From the NCBI RefSeq assembly GCF_021513235.1, contig NZ_CP090976.1, forward strand, positions 62,001-126,000: a stretch of 64,000 nt of DNA. The letters run 5' to 3'. Both the position numbers and the translations under genes were made by a program. Below the pieces are notes generated by a model. It made no database searches. It was not told the DNA's origin and worked only from the letters and a program-made list of their open reading frames with translations. Positions 25,057 through 33,333 of the stretch are shown piece after piece. The stretch comes from Kaistella sp. 97-N-M2. Its GTDB lineage: Bacteria > Bacteroidota > Bacteroidia > Flavobacteriales > Weeksellaceae. Each line of letters starts with the position of its first letter. The stretch's first letter is position 1.

Positions 25057-25374
25057 ATGAAAAAATTATTATTAATTGCAGGATTTGCAATGTTGTTTTC
25101 TTGCAGCGATAAACCGAATCCTTGCGTAATGTCTGAAAGTTTTATTAAACAGGAATTAAATTTTCCAAAAGAGGCTAGTTTTCCTATGCTTGATTGTAAC
25201 ATCACTGATAATGGCGGTGGAAATTATACAGTATTGCGTAAAATAAGCGCAAAAAATGCGTTTGGAATGGAGACCGAATATATTTATAAACTTGAATTAT
25301 ACTACAAAGGCGGGCTTGAAGTTGATCAAAATAATTGGGAGTTAAAAAGTTTGCGTTCGGAAGAAGTAAAATAA
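25057..25374 (+). CDS. Phage-encoded lipoprotein
   Basis: 105 residues with a lipoprotein signal (KKLLLIAGFAMLFSC, lipid-anchored Cys16) and a soluble beta-rich part (GGGNYTVLRKISAKNAFG). It stands alone between a terminator and its own promoter, the form of a lysogenic conversion gene. Superinfection exclusion by a surface lipoprotein is a known phage strategy and is possible here, but the sequence does not prove it. Confidence 0.75.
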   Translation: MKKLLLIAGFAMLFSCSDKPNPCVMSESFIKQELNFPKEASFPMLDCNITDNGGGNYTVLRKISAKNAFGMETEYIYKLELYYKGGLEVDQNNWELKSLRSEEVK

Positions 25375-25419
25375 TTTAATTTTTTCTTGCACATATAAAA
25401 AGTATTACGCTACTTTGCA

Positions 25420-25606
25420 ATGCGAAACAAAATTATCTAAGGGATCCCCTTCAAATTTTTTTACTTTAAGATACGGCTTTGGCTATTAGTGGTTAACTTT
25501 CCTTTGGATGGTTTTGTTTCGCGACACCCACGAAAACCAAGGCTATTTTTGTGGGTTTATTTGAAAACTAATTTTAAATAAATATAAAATGCGAAACAAA
25601 ACCATC
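25420..25606 (+). promoter_or_regulatory. Structured leader with decoy mini-ORF and antisense segment
   Basis: A six-codon mini-ORF (MRNKII, ATG 25420) copies the first codons of the real gene (MRNKTI, ATG 25589). Between them GATGGTTTTGTTTCGC (25507-25522) is perfectly complementary to 25591-25606, just inside the real gene, and for 11 bases to 25422-25432 in the mini-ORF. A hairpin CCCACGAAAA/TTTTTGTGGG (25527-25556) lies between. The antisense piece can pair with either copy, like a switch. Confidence 0.5.
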
Positions 25607-25789
25607 ACTGCTAAACCAGCCACAGCACAAAAAAGCAAACTCACCATTGCTTTTCAAGATTTCAATGGCGTATTCCTCGCCAAAATTTCCAACTTAAAAG
25701 GACGAGAAACATTCGCTTACGGCGAAACCAAAAACCTGGCGCAGATCAACGCGCTGCGCAATTACAGAACAAAGTACCAAACCGTTTAA
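25589..25789 (+). CDS. Small phage protein with structured leader
   Basis: 66 residues, basic (MRNKTITAKPATAQKSKLTI; INALRNYRTKYQ), one beta sheet-like segment (AFQDFNGVFLAKISNL). The 200-base leader with complementary segments suggests translational control. Followed after 10 bases by another very small gene. No family recognised. Confidence 0.65.
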   Translation: MRNKTITAKPATAQKSKLTIAFQDFNGVFLAKISNLKGRETFAYGETKNLAQINALRNYRTKYQTV

Positions 25790-25799
25790 ACTCTAAACA

Positions 25800-25964
25800 A
25801 TGGTACACTATAGAAACAAAATAAACATCATTTCCTACGAAGGAATTGAAGTGGAAGTCGAAAGCCTTTGGGTTCGCAAAGGCGAATTAATGGTACTGAT
25901 CGACGACGACCAGTATGTGACGTTTCCGTTTTCGGAATCGAAGTTTTATCAGGTAGAACTATAA
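25800..25964 (+). CDS. Very small phage protein
   Basis: 54 residues, all beta (NKINIISYEGIEVEVESLWV; QYVTFPFSESKFYQVEL), acidic. It starts ten bases after the preceding gene, so it is probably coexpressed. Unknown function. Confidence 0.55.
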   Translation: MVHYRNKINIISYEGIEVEVESLWVRKGELMVLIDDDQYVTFPFSESKFYQVEL

Positions 25965-26012
25965 AAATGTTGCAGCAGCGCAACAATTAATTAACTCCTT
26001 TTTACATTCATC

Positions 26013-26537
26013 ATGAAAAAAATATACATGCTAATTTTATTAGCGCTCTCCATCGTGGGATTTTCCCAAAGCTTTCAGCCCGTTTTGGGCATTAATTATA
26101 CGGGCGGTTTTACCTACAAAATGGACCAGGAACTCTTCTCCGGAAAAGTGGGAATGCTCTACACGCCAAAAAATAAAAAATCTTTTGTAAAAACCGTAGA
26201 ACTGAGCGGCAATTATTACTACAGTCCACTGTCCAAAATTCCCGGCTCCTACAGTTTTTATAACTTAAAAGTACAGATGGCAAAACAGGTTTTGGAGTAT
26301 TGGAACGTCGTGTTTTACGGCGGCTACATCAATAATTTCGAAAATGATATTATGCGGCCCTACAACGGCGAATTCAAAACCAATTTGAGTTACGGCGTCG
26401 GAATCCAGACTTTTGACGATAGGATCATGGGCGAAGTGCTCTTTGAGCAGCTGGCAGGTTACCCGCATTTAAGTGTCGGCGTTACGTACAAATTCAAAAA
26501 AATCAATAAGACAAAGGATGAAAATTTGATAAAGTAA
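26013..26537 (+). CDS. Secreted beta-barrel-like outer membrane protein
   Basis: 174 residues: a signal peptide (KKIYMLILLALSIVGFSQS) then alternating beta strands ending in aromatic residues (VELSGNYYYSPL; VFYGGYINNF; LSVGVTYKFKK), the pattern of a small outer membrane barrel. A phage gene for such a protein could alter the host surface, for instance to block receptors. It ends before a terminator and late promoter 4. Inference only. Confidence 0.65.
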   Translation: MKKIYMLILLALSIVGFSQSFQPVLGINYTGGFTYKMDQELFSGKVGMLYTPKNKKSFVKTVELSGNYYYSPLSKIPGSYSFYNLKVQMAKQVLEYWNVVFYGGYINNFENDIMRPYNGEFKTNLSYGVGIQTFDDRIMGEVLFEQLAGYPHLSVGVTYKFKKINKTKDENLIK

Positions 26538-26603
26538 AATTTGTTGGTGTTGTTTGTAGTCTCAGCTCAAACCTGAGGCAACCCCGAAAGATCGCAATGC
26601 CCG

Positions 26604-26634
26604 AAACCGTTCAAGAAATTGGGCGGTTTTTTTT
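26604..26634 (+). terminator. Terminator before the packaging operon
   Basis: AAACCG and CGGTTT with a T8 tail; the loop (ttcaagaaattggg) resembles that of the hairpin at 14315. Confidence 0.65.
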
Positions 26635-26663
26635 GTCTCCGACATTGATGTCGGGAACATCAA

Positions 26664-26706
26664 TTTTTTGCGTCACAACTATTGCGAACGCACTGTTGCA
26701 TCTTCG
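26664..26706 (+). promoter_or_regulatory. Late phage promoter 4 (packaging operon)
   Basis: T6 then GCGTCACAA (26670-26678), 20 bases, CATCTTCG (26699-26706), 19 bases to the ATG at 26726. It decides against the ATG at 26597, which lies upstream of the promoter. Confidence 0.8.
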
Positions 26707-26725
26707 TAATCTAATTGACAGAGAT

Positions 26726-27088
26726 ATGAATATTTGGAACAAAAGATTCCTGATTGCTCAGATCCTCGCTTTGCTCGTTTGTACTGTTGCTGCGGTTTTC
26801 GGCGTTTCCCAGATTCTCCTGCCCGGAATGATCCTGTTTTTCTTTTTGGAATTCGGCACATTGGAGGCACAGAGAAAAGAAAACCCAAACGCCGTGCGCT
26901 ACCGTAAGGGTTGTTTTTTCGCCCTGCTGGATCTAACGTCGGTGCTGGCCTTTTTAGTAATCTTCTCTACTCACATTTATTTAGCGGCCACAGGGCAGCG
27001 CATTTATTTCGATTTATATTATGCGCTTTTCCTCTACATCGCCGTGCGGAAATTATACATTTTAAAAAACTACTCCTATGAGCTGTAA
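26726..27088 (+). CDS. Phage membrane protein
   Basis: 120 residues with three or four membrane segments (FLIAQILALLVCTVAAVFGV; ILLPGMILFFFLEFG; TSVLAFLVIFSTHIYLAA; YALFLYIAVRK). The start was chosen by the late promoter just upstream. First gene of the packaging operon. A membrane protein here is unusual; it could affect the membrane during late infection. No family recognised. Confidence 0.7.
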   Translation: MNIWNKRFLIAQILALLVCTVAAVFGVSQILLPGMILFFFLEFGTLEAQRKENPNAVRYRKGCFFALLDLTSVLAFLVIFSTHIYLAATGQRIYFDLYYALFLYIAVRKLYILKNYSYEL

Positions 27089-27106
27089 AACCCTAAAAAA
27101 ACCGAT

Positions 27107-27964
27107 ATGAAAAATGATTTTTTAAAAATATTGGCAGATGAAGCCAATCTGAAAGCGAAAAAGCTCTACAATCAATTGCTGGAAGCTTATTCCAAAGTGG
27201 CCACAGTTCGTCAGGTTTACCATTACCAACTCGGCTACTCGCCGGCGAAACTGGAAAACCTGAAGTACGAGATTAAAAAAGTCTTCGATATTTCCGATAA
27301 GGAAGTTGCGCTTTACGTTCCGGGTGAGGATGAAGATCCTCAAAGCCACGAACCTGTACTGCAGATTAACGGCGGTTCCAAAACCATTGAAAACGTGGGC
27401 GGCAGAACGGCGGACGATATTGCGAAACAGTTGGCAGAACAGAATCCGGTTCTCGCAGACCTGTATAACAACCCGGATGCGCAGGAAGGTTTAAAGCTGC
27501 GCGACGAATATCCGTTTTTGAACGATCCGAACTGTCCGAATGAGTTTAAAATACTGGTGGCGGACAAAATCTCGGCTTATAAAAACTACGCGGCCAAACA
27601 TGCCGAAACTTTAGAAGCGGCCGACGCCGGCGAAGCAGAGGATAAACTCTTCGAACTCGCCAAAGAAACTTTGGGCAATTACGAAATGAACCAGGAAGCG
27701 AAAGAAGAATTGGATTTCTTCCGCGATACGAACGGTAAAATCTTAGGAAAACATCCACTTTTAGCCGATCTGAAACTGAATCAGGACGTAAACGAAATGA
27801 CCGAAGCCGATTTGGTGAAAGCCCGAAATAACGGCTTGAAGTCAGTGAACAAATACAAAGATGCCGAAGGCAAAGAGCATTTGTATGACCTTCATTCCAA
27901 GAAACTGGATCTGGTAACTGGCAGATTGCAGAAAGATTTCAAAATGGAATTTGATAAAAAATAG
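27107..27964 (+). CDS. Phage protein of unknown function
   Basis: 285 residues, acidic and helical. A basic first helix (LKAKKLYNQLLEAYSKVATV), a hinge (EDEDPQSHEPVL), then long charged helices (ELAKETLGNYEMNQEAKEEL). The first 70 residues look like a small DNA-binding unit of terminase-associated proteins. It lies upstream of two small-terminase-like genes. Function not recognised. Confidence 0.65.
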   Translation: MKNDFLKILADEANLKAKKLYNQLLEAYSKVATVRQVYHYQLGYSPAKLENLKYEIKKVFDISDKEVALYVPGEDEDPQSHEPVLQINGGSKTIENVGGRTADDIAKQLAEQNPVLADLYNNPDAQEGLKLRDEYPFLNDPNCPNEFKILVADKISAYKNYAAKHAETLEAADAGEAEDKLFELAKETLGNYEMNQEAKEELDFFRDTNGKILGKHPLLADLKLNQDVNEMTEADLVKARNNGLKSVNKYKDAEGKEHLYDLHSKKLDLVTGRLQKDFKMEFDKK

Positions 27965-27967
27965 AAG

Positions 27968-28570
27968 ATGCTGTTCGAAAAACAGGATATCGGGGTAATT
28001 ACTAATAGCCAAAATAAGGCGGAGGATTCTTCTTCCGCCTTTACCTCTAAATTCCTGAACGTTCAAACGCACATGGTGAACAATCTTCCGGAAGAGTTAA
28101 CGCGATTGCCCGAACCTGGTGAAATATATTTTCTGCAAACGATGTCGAGCTTCAACGCTTTCACTTTTGTAGAACTCATTTCCAGATTGCAGTTCATTGA
28201 AGAATTGTACGCTACAACCTATTCCGTTTCGCTTTCCGTATTGGAAGCCTTGCAGGAAATGCAGAACACCGGCAGAATCGGACGGATTAAATTATTGATC
28301 TCAGATTCTATGCGCCAACGAAATCCCCGGATTTGCGACGCCCTGAATGCCTGGGCAGAAACCGACGGCAATGTGACCATCATTTATACCTGGAATCACA
28401 GCAAGATCACTTTGGCTAAAACCGAAAACGGAGATTTCTGTATTGAAGGTTCCGGGAACTGGAGTAAAAACGCACAGTACGAACAGTACATTTTTACCAA
28501 CGATGCCGATGTGATGGAATTAAGAAAAAGACTTTTTTACGACTGCAAAGTCGTGCATAGAATAAATTAA
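27968..28570 (+). CDS. PLD-like nuclease-fold protein in the packaging operon
   Basis: 200 residues. WNHSKITLA and GSGNWSKNAQYEQYIF form the HxK...GSxN half-site of the phospholipase D family; the usual aspartate of HKD is not clearly there. Bacterial Nuc-type PLD proteins of this size work as dimers of one half-site each. Proteins like this recur beside terminase genes of Bacteroidota phages, where a DNA-processing role is plausible. It lies two bases from the next gene. Confidence 0.65.
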   Translation: MLFEKQDIGVITNSQNKAEDSSSAFTSKFLNVQTHMVNNLPEELTRLPEPGEIYFLQTMSSFNAFTFVELISRLQFIEELYATTYSVSLSVLEALQEMQNTGRIGRIKLLISDSMRQRNPRICDALNAWAETDGNVTIIYTWNHSKITLAKTENGDFCIEGSGNWSKNAQYEQYIFTNDADVMELRKRLFYDCKVVHRIN

Positions 28571-28571
28571 A

Positions 28572-28916
28572 ATGAGCCTTCCACCTTTAAAGACCGAAGC
28601 AATTACCATTTGGTGCCCACTGAACGAAGCGGAATTGGCCATGGTTTCCGAACTGGCAGCCGTGGGATTTTCTGCGGATAAGATTGCAGCGGTTTTGGAA
28701 CGCCAGAAACGTTTGTTTTTGCGGGATTTCCGCACAGATGGCACACCAGTATCAGATGCGTATAAACGGGGCTTATTTCTCGCGCAATCCGATACCGACA
28801 AAGTCACTTTGGAAAACGCCAAAAAAGGAAACCTGACCGCCAAACAACAGATGGAAAAAAAGTGGGAAGAGCAAAGAATAGAAAATATAAAAAACGAAAT
28901 TTTTAATACTGAATAA
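28572..28916 (+). CDS. Small terminase-like HTH protein
   Basis: 114 residues. LAMVSELAAVGFSADKIAAVL is a helix-turn-helix of the kind in small terminases, followed by a charged helical tail (KKGNLTAKQQMEKKWEEQR) for oligomerisation. Small terminase binds the packaging site and hands DNA to the large subunit encoded about 0.7 kb downstream. Confidence 0.6.
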   Translation: MSLPPLKTEAITIWCPLNEAELAMVSELAAVGFSADKIAAVLERQKRLFLRDFRTDGTPVSDAYKRGLFLAQSDTDKVTLENAKKGNLTAKQQMEKKWEEQRIENIKNEIFNTE

Positions 28917-29014
28917 TGAACACTACAGAAGTTTTTATAGCAATTGGATTGACTTTATTATTGTTTGCTCCACTCATTATGCTTTTTATTTCTAATAAAG
29001 ATAAATTTTGGTAA
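28916..29014 (+). CDS. Tiny membrane protein between terminase genes
   Basis: 32 residues, one hydrophobic segment (VFIAIGLTLLLFAPLIMLFI) and a basic end. Its start overlaps the previous stop and its stop overlaps the next start (TAATG), so the ribosome can pass straight through. Unknown role. Confidence 0.55.
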   Translation: MNTTEVFIAIGLTLLLFAPLIMLFISNKDKFW

Positions 29015-29631
29015 TGAATTTCGACGAAATAGAACTGGAAGATCTTCTGGAATTTCTGGAAACTGGAAATCCGAAAAACGTACCGCCAAAATTATTCGCC
29101 TACATGCAAATGCTGGAGAAAATTTGGGGCATGTATTGCCGTATGTTCGAATTTCCCAACAAAGAATCTATCGTCAAACATTTGGTTATCGTCGATCAGT
29201 TACAGCGGTATCAAGCCGTGAAACTTATCAATGATGCACTCAACTATTTTTCCGCCGAAAATCATTTACCCAAAACAACCTGGAAGAATCTCATCGCCGA
29301 TAAAATGCTGAAAGCGTTTACGGCTTCCATTCGTCTCGCCAAAAATTCCCGCGACTTTCTGGATTCGGTGAAGATCCTGAAAGAAATGGCGGTGGTACTG
29401 CAACTCGACAAAGACGATATCCTCGAAATGGAAGAGGATCTGATGAAGCAGATCCAGGTTCTAACCACAGACATCAAAATGTTTGGCGAAGAGCCGGAAG
29501 ACCGTCGCGCCATCGCTCAGTTTATCGATGATCTGCCGGATGTTCCGGAGAAAATAAAAGAAGCCGCCAAAGCTGAAGTTGATGGACTTCCTTTCCGTTT
29601 TCTCAATTTTGAAGAAAATCCACGTAAATAA
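29014..29631 (+). CDS. Packaging protein, possible second small terminase
   Basis: 205 residues from ATG 29014 (MNFDEIELEDLLEFL); a TTG six bases upstream is in frame but unneeded. The helical middle (ADKMLKAFTASIRLAKNSRD, then KILKEMAVVLQLDKDD) resembles proteins encoded between small and large terminase in Bacteroidota phages. It overlaps the large terminase start by one base. Confidence 0.55.
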   Translation: MNFDEIELEDLLEFLETGNPKNVPPKLFAYMQMLEKIWGMYCRMFEFPNKESIVKHLVIVDQLQRYQAVKLINDALNYFSAENHLPKTTWKNLIADKMLKAFTASIRLAKNSRDFLDSVKILKEMAVVLQLDKDDILEMEEDLMKQIQVLTTDIKMFGEEPEDRRAIAQFIDDLPDVPEKIKEAAKAEVDGLPFRFLNFEENPRK

Positions 29632-31355
29632 TGGCATCCAACAGAGTTTTTGAAAAACCCAACGGCACCTTTAAAGGTCAGGCCGAATACCATTATGTAA
29701 ATCCCGTCGGGATGGCTGTTGAAGTTTACGATCCTACCAATCTTTATCTGTTGGCCGGTCGTGCGATGGGAAAAACGACAAGCATTCAGGCACGCCGTTC
29801 CATTAAAGTTTCCAAATCAATGCCCGGCGGTTATTTCGCTTTCATCGGGGATTATTATTCGAATCTGCTTTCGAATACAGTTCCGTCCATGATCAAAGGA
29901 TGGAACGATATCGGTCTCAAAGAAGGCGTGCATTATGTGACCAATGACAGGCCACCCGCCAGTTTCGCGAAACCGTATAAAAAGCCGCTTTCTTATAAAC
30001 ATACCATCAGTTTTTATAACGGCTGTTTTTTCAAGCTCGTTTCCATGGACGTGGTTTCCTCCGCTGCCGGGGATTCGTACCAGCATGGATTTGGCGACGA
30101 AGTAAAATATTTCGTAAAAGAAAAGATCGATAAATTTTTCCCTGCCATGCGCGGGGAAGGAATGCGTTTCGGGCATTCGCATTATTACCTCGGGAAAACC
30201 TTTACAACGGATATGCCGAATATCCTAAATGCGAATGAATTCGACTGGATTCTGGACCAGGAAAAAAATATGGATCCGGAACAGTTGAAAATGGTTTTGC
30301 AGGCTTCTGTGGTGGTGAATGAGATCAAGGAGAAAATGATGAAGGCTTACGTGAAGAAAGATCAGTTTGAATTTGACCGTCAAAAAAAACTCTTTGCGCG
30401 CTGGAATCAACGCCTGGCAAAAGTGCGGGTGAACTCTACTCTCTTTCTCATGGTTTCCACATTTGCCAATGCCGACATTCTGCGATTGGATTATTTCAAA
30501 AAGCAGTTGGAAGGTTTGGGACCAGAAGGATTTCGTCCTGCAATTCTCTCCATGAAGCATGAAGTAAAACAAGGCGAAAAATTCTATCCGTATTTATCAG
30601 AAAAGAATTTCTACGATGGCGGGATTTTGGAATCATTCTATGACGATTACGGCTTTGGCGGAACCGTGAAAGCAATTACATCAGATGGTTTGAAATACAT
30701 CAACAATCGCCAGAAAATAGAAGGCGGAATGGATTTCGGTGATATGAACTCCCTCGTTCTCGGACAAGAGCAAGGTTGGATCCAACGAATCCTGAAAAAT
30801 ATGTTTACCCTGGAACAGAATGAATCCGAATTGGCGGCCATGTATGTTGATTTTTTCGGAAATCACAAAATGAAAGTCCTCGATCTCTACTATGACCGTT
30901 CCGGAAATCAGAATCACAAAACAGGAAACGACCGTGCAAGCGCCATTAAAAACTATATTGAAAAAGGAAAAAACGACAAGACGACCGGTTGGAAGGTCAA
31001 TTTAATGAGCGTAGGTCAGGGAAACATTCTGCAGGAAGAAGAATTCAATCTAATGATGATGGTTTTGAGTGAGAATAATTCGAAACTTCCAAAACTCCTG
31101 ATGGACCGTTTGCAGTGCAAAGAATTAATTTCCTCAATGGGAGTTGCCAAACAGATCATCAAGCCCGACCGCAGAACCGGCGTGCGCAGAATTCACAAAG
31201 ATAAATCCTCGGAAAATATCCCGATGCAGCGCCGCCCGATGTGGTCTACTAACATGAGCGATGCCCTGAAATTCTACATGTGCCGCCCAAAATACATGAA
31301 CATCATGAAATCGAAATATGTGAGTGAAAGAAGTTATGCGCCGTTGACACATTAG
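29631..31355 (+). CDS. Terminase large subunit
   Basis: 574 residues. Walker A-like LLAGRAMGKTTSIQ near residue 45, Walker B-like YQHGFGDEVKYF near 150 and the nuclease start GGMDFGDMNSLV near 365 with the acidic residues expected for the RNase H-like domain (others around VLDLYYDRSGN). This motor pumps DNA through the portal and cuts it. It ends the packaging operon. The last codons (YAPLTH) have an echo 600 bases downstream. Confidence 0.9.
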   Translation: MASNRVFEKPNGTFKGQAEYHYVNPVGMAVEVYDPTNLYLLAGRAMGKTTSIQARRSIKVSKSMPGGYFAFIGDYYSNLLSNTVPSMIKGWNDIGLKEGVHYVTNDRPPASFAKPYKKPLSYKHTISFYNGCFFKLVSMDVVSSAAGDSYQHGFGDEVKYFVKEKIDKFFPAMRGEGMRFGHSHYYLGKTFTTDMPNILNANEFDWILDQEKNMDPEQLKMVLQASVVVNEIKEKMMKAYVKKDQFEFDRQKKLFARWNQRLAKVRVNSTLFLMVSTFANADILRLDYFKKQLEGLGPEGFRPAILSMKHEVKQGEKFYPYLSEKNFYDGGILESFYDDYGFGGTVKAITSDGLKYINNRQKIEGGMDFGDMNSLVLGQEQGWIQRILKNMFTLEQNESELAAMYVDFFGNHKMKVLDLYYDRSGNQNHKTGNDRASAIKNYIEKGKNDKTTGWKVNLMSVGQGNILQEEEFNLMMMVLSENNSKLPKLLMDRLQCKELISSMGVAKQIIKPDRRTGVRRIHKDKSSENIPMQRRPMWSTNMSDALKFYMCRPKYMNIMKSKYVSERSYAPLTH

Positions 31356-31447
31356 AAAAAATATTTGGCAAGAAAAATTAAAACCTTCTTTTTAGTTAAT
31401 TTTAATAAAAAAAGTGGAAATAATTTCCAGTTATATCGAATAAGATA

Positions 31448-31697
31448 TATATTTGCTCAAAGAAAAACTCCTGAATAATATCAGGAGTAATTTTAAAAGT
31501 TAATAAAATAGTTTGAGAATTATTATCACGTCTCTCACAATAGGCGATAATTGACTCACTAAAAAAAGGAAATCCTTCCTTGAAAAAACTGTACGTTTTT
31601 TCTTTTTTAAAATTTGCATGTTCTGCTTTTTTTAAAGATTAAACAATTAAAGATCTCTATTTCGAATTGCAACTTCGAATTTTGAGGTCTTTTTTTT
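31448..31697 (+). ncRNA. Possible small RNA region with promoter and several hairpins
   Basis: TATATTTG (31448-31455) is followed by ACTCCTGA/TCAGGAGT (31467-31488), AAAAAAC/GTTTTTT near 31585, and a last hairpin AGATCTC...GAGGTCT ending in T8 near 31697. No credible ORF lies in between. A promoter box, folded body and terminator suggest one or two small RNAs. Evidence is structural only; expression is unknown. Confidence 0.35.
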
Positions 31698-31899
31698 ATA
31701 ACACCCACATTTAGAATTTATTACTTCGTTTTACGGTCGCAAAATTTCGTAAGTTTCCTCTAATTGTATGTTGTAAAAATAGAACAATGCTTTTTTAAAA
31801 GAAAGTATAAAGACACATCTTACAAGTGTTCACGTAAAAAAGTTATCAACAATTGCACAGACTCCCTTCTATTAAGCACTTCTACTCAAAAAAATTTTA

Positions 31900-31956
31900 C
31901 AAAGAATTTCGTTTATAAAGTACTCAACAAACAATTCAGCGCCGTTGACGCATTGA
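31900..31956 (+). pseudogene. Echo of the terminase C-terminus
   Basis: The reading frame ending at TGA 31954-31956 spells IKYSTNNSAPLTH, close to the large terminase end KYVSERSYAPLTH; the DNA GCGCCGTTGAC.CATT is shared. It may be the tail of a second terminase gene left by recombination. The same DNA could also serve as a TTGAC promoter element for the next gene, so this is tentative. Confidence 0.3.
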
Positions 31957-31973
31957 TTTTTTTTGTAAATTTG
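31945..31973 (+). promoter_or_regulatory. Promoter with TTG and TAnnTTTG elements
   Basis: TTG (31945) and TAAATTTG (31966-31973) with 18 bases between; the ATG follows after four bases, so the message is almost leaderless. Confidence 0.55.
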
Positions 31974-31977
31974 AATT

Positions 31978-32253
31978 ATGAATGTAATAGCAAAGCAAGA
32001 TTTACTATTTTTAGAACAATGTATTCAAAAAATTGAATACAAAAGTTCGATGGATTTTGTATATGTGGAATTATTAATTCCCGACAATTATGTGCTCGAC
32101 ATTAATAAAATAAAAATGTTTTTTGATTTTGGAAATTCCACGTCAATACAGCAAACACGGGAATCACAATTTGAAAATTTCACAACGGTTTTAAAAGGAA
32201 AGGTTATTAACAGTGAATTAAAACAATTTTTAGTAGATAAAATAAACGTCTGA
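31978..32253 (+). CDS. Small phage protein, unknown
   Basis: 91 residues, helical start (AKQDLLFLEQCIQKIEYK), then an alpha/beta middle (VYVELLIPDNYVLDINKIKM). The ATG was chosen because the promoter box ends five bases before it. First gene of a three-gene rightward set. No family recognised. Confidence 0.6.
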   Translation: MNVIAKQDLLFLEQCIQKIEYKSSMDFVYVELLIPDNYVLDINKIKMFFDFGNSTSIQQTRESQFENFTTVLKGKVINSELKQFLVDKINV

Positions 32254-32257
32254 TACC

Positions 32258-32527
32258 ATGGCAGAAACCAAAAACACTTTCCGAAACCTGCAGATCCTGG
32301 AACATGGCAGAAGTGCCGCCAGAGATTTGCTGAAAGGTCAATATTTTGAAACGGTAGAACCTTTTAAATCGATCATTTTAAAAGTGGCCGAAGCCAATAA
32401 TGAAAATCATTTTGAAGCCATGAAGCGAATCAATGAACAAACTGATCTCGCCCAAGCAGAAGAAAAGAAAATTGTTTTCGCCGCTGCCTTAATGGAAATT
32501 GTGGAAGAGAGGAATTTGAAATATTAA
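32258..32527 (+). CDS. Small phage protein, unknown
   Basis: 89 residues, fully helical and charged (GRSAARDLLKGQYFETVEPF; EEKKIVFAAALMEIVEERN). Starts four bases after the gene upstream. No family recognised. Confidence 0.6.
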   Translation: MAETKNTFRNLQILEHGRSAARDLLKGQYFETVEPFKSIILKVAEANNENHFEAMKRINEQTDLAQAEEKKIVFAAALMEIVEERNLKY

Positions 32528-32536
32528 AAAACGAAG

Positions 32537-32773
32537 ATGACTGAAAAAAAAATCAAAGAAAGTTTGGTGATCAAGGTCGGTGATGAAATAGAAATAGATT
32601 CTAGATGGAATGCTTATAACCAGAAAGTTTATACCGTCTTAGACGTGGTTGATAATCGAATTACTTGCCGTATTGATGCAAATAATATTTTAGGTAATAA
32701 GACTTGTACTTACTTTAAAGATGAGCTTGCAAAAAATATGATTGAGAAATATCAATGGAGAACTAAACTCTAA
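32537..32773 (+). CDS. Small phage protein, unknown
   Basis: 78 residues, beta-rich (SLVIKVGDEIEIDSRWNAYN; KVYTVLDVVDNRITCRI), like small SH3-type barrels. Ends before a bidirectional terminator. No family recognised. Confidence 0.6.
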   Translation: MTEKKIKESLVIKVGDEIEIDSRWNAYNQKVYTVLDVVDNRITCRIDANNILGNKTCTYFKDELAKNMIEKYQWRTKL

Positions 32774-32851
32774 AATCGACCGGCGAGACGCAAAGCGGCG
32801 AAGCCGAAAATTTTTTAAACCTATAGCCGTTTGTAAACGGATACAAACGAC

Positions 32852-32878
32852 AAAAACCGCCTTTCTTGGCGGTTTTTT
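32852..32878. terminator. Bidirectional terminator between convergent genes
   Basis: AAAAACCGCC, loop TTTCTT, GGCGGTTTTTTT. A runs on one side and T runs on the other make it work on both strands. Confidence 0.85.
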
Positions 32879-33324
32879 TAAATTAATCCTTCGTCTGCAA
32901 AACTAAAAAAATTGGTTTCTGTTAAAATTAGATGATCAAGCAATTTAACGCTCATAATCTGCCCGACTTCCTGTAATTGCTTGGTAATTTTGCGGTCTTC
33001 CTCGCTCGGTCTTAGGTTTCCGCTCGGATGATTGTGGCAAATAATAAAACCACTCGCTAAACAATTGAGCGCCGGAACCAATACCAAACGAACATCCACA
33101 ATTGAGGAAGAGATTCCGCCTTGTGAAATTTTGCGCCATCCTATTGGAACATTTTTTTGATTGAGATAAATAACAAAAACGGATTCGAAGATTCCAATTT
33201 CGTCAGCAAACAACGTTCTAAAAATTTCTGCAGCTTCACGAGATCCCGAAATTGTTTCATATTTTACGGGGTGTTCTTCGGTTTTACTCAAAGTCAGTTT
33301 TATTTCTTGTAAATAGGTTGTCAT
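32878..33324 (-). CDS. RadC-like JAB/DUF2466 domain protein
   Basis: 148 residues. SGFIICHNHPSGNLRPSEED is the RadC/JAMM signature (two histidines and a later aspartate to bind metal), and GISSSIVDVRLVLVPAL precedes it as usual. The N-terminal HhH part of chromosomal RadC is absent, the form found on mobile elements. The role is unknown; RadC itself is no longer thought to be a repair enzyme. Leftward gene set opposed to the phage late genes. Confidence 0.9.
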   Translation of the reverse strand: MTTYLQEIKLTLSKTEEHPVKYETISGSREAAEIFRTLFADEIGIFESVFVIYLNQKNVPIGWRKISQGGISSSIVDVRLVLVPALNCLASGFIICHNHPSGNLRPSEEDRKITKQLQEVGQIMSVKLLDHLILTETNFFSFADEGLI

Positions 33325-33333
33325 AGGTGTATT

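Noticed and set aside
26597-26725. Upstream extension of the membrane protein gene
   Set aside because: It crosses a terminator and late promoter 4.
31764-32036. Forward ORF of 90 codons
   Set aside because: TTG start, odd composition, and it overlaps the better supported gene at 31978 with its promoter.
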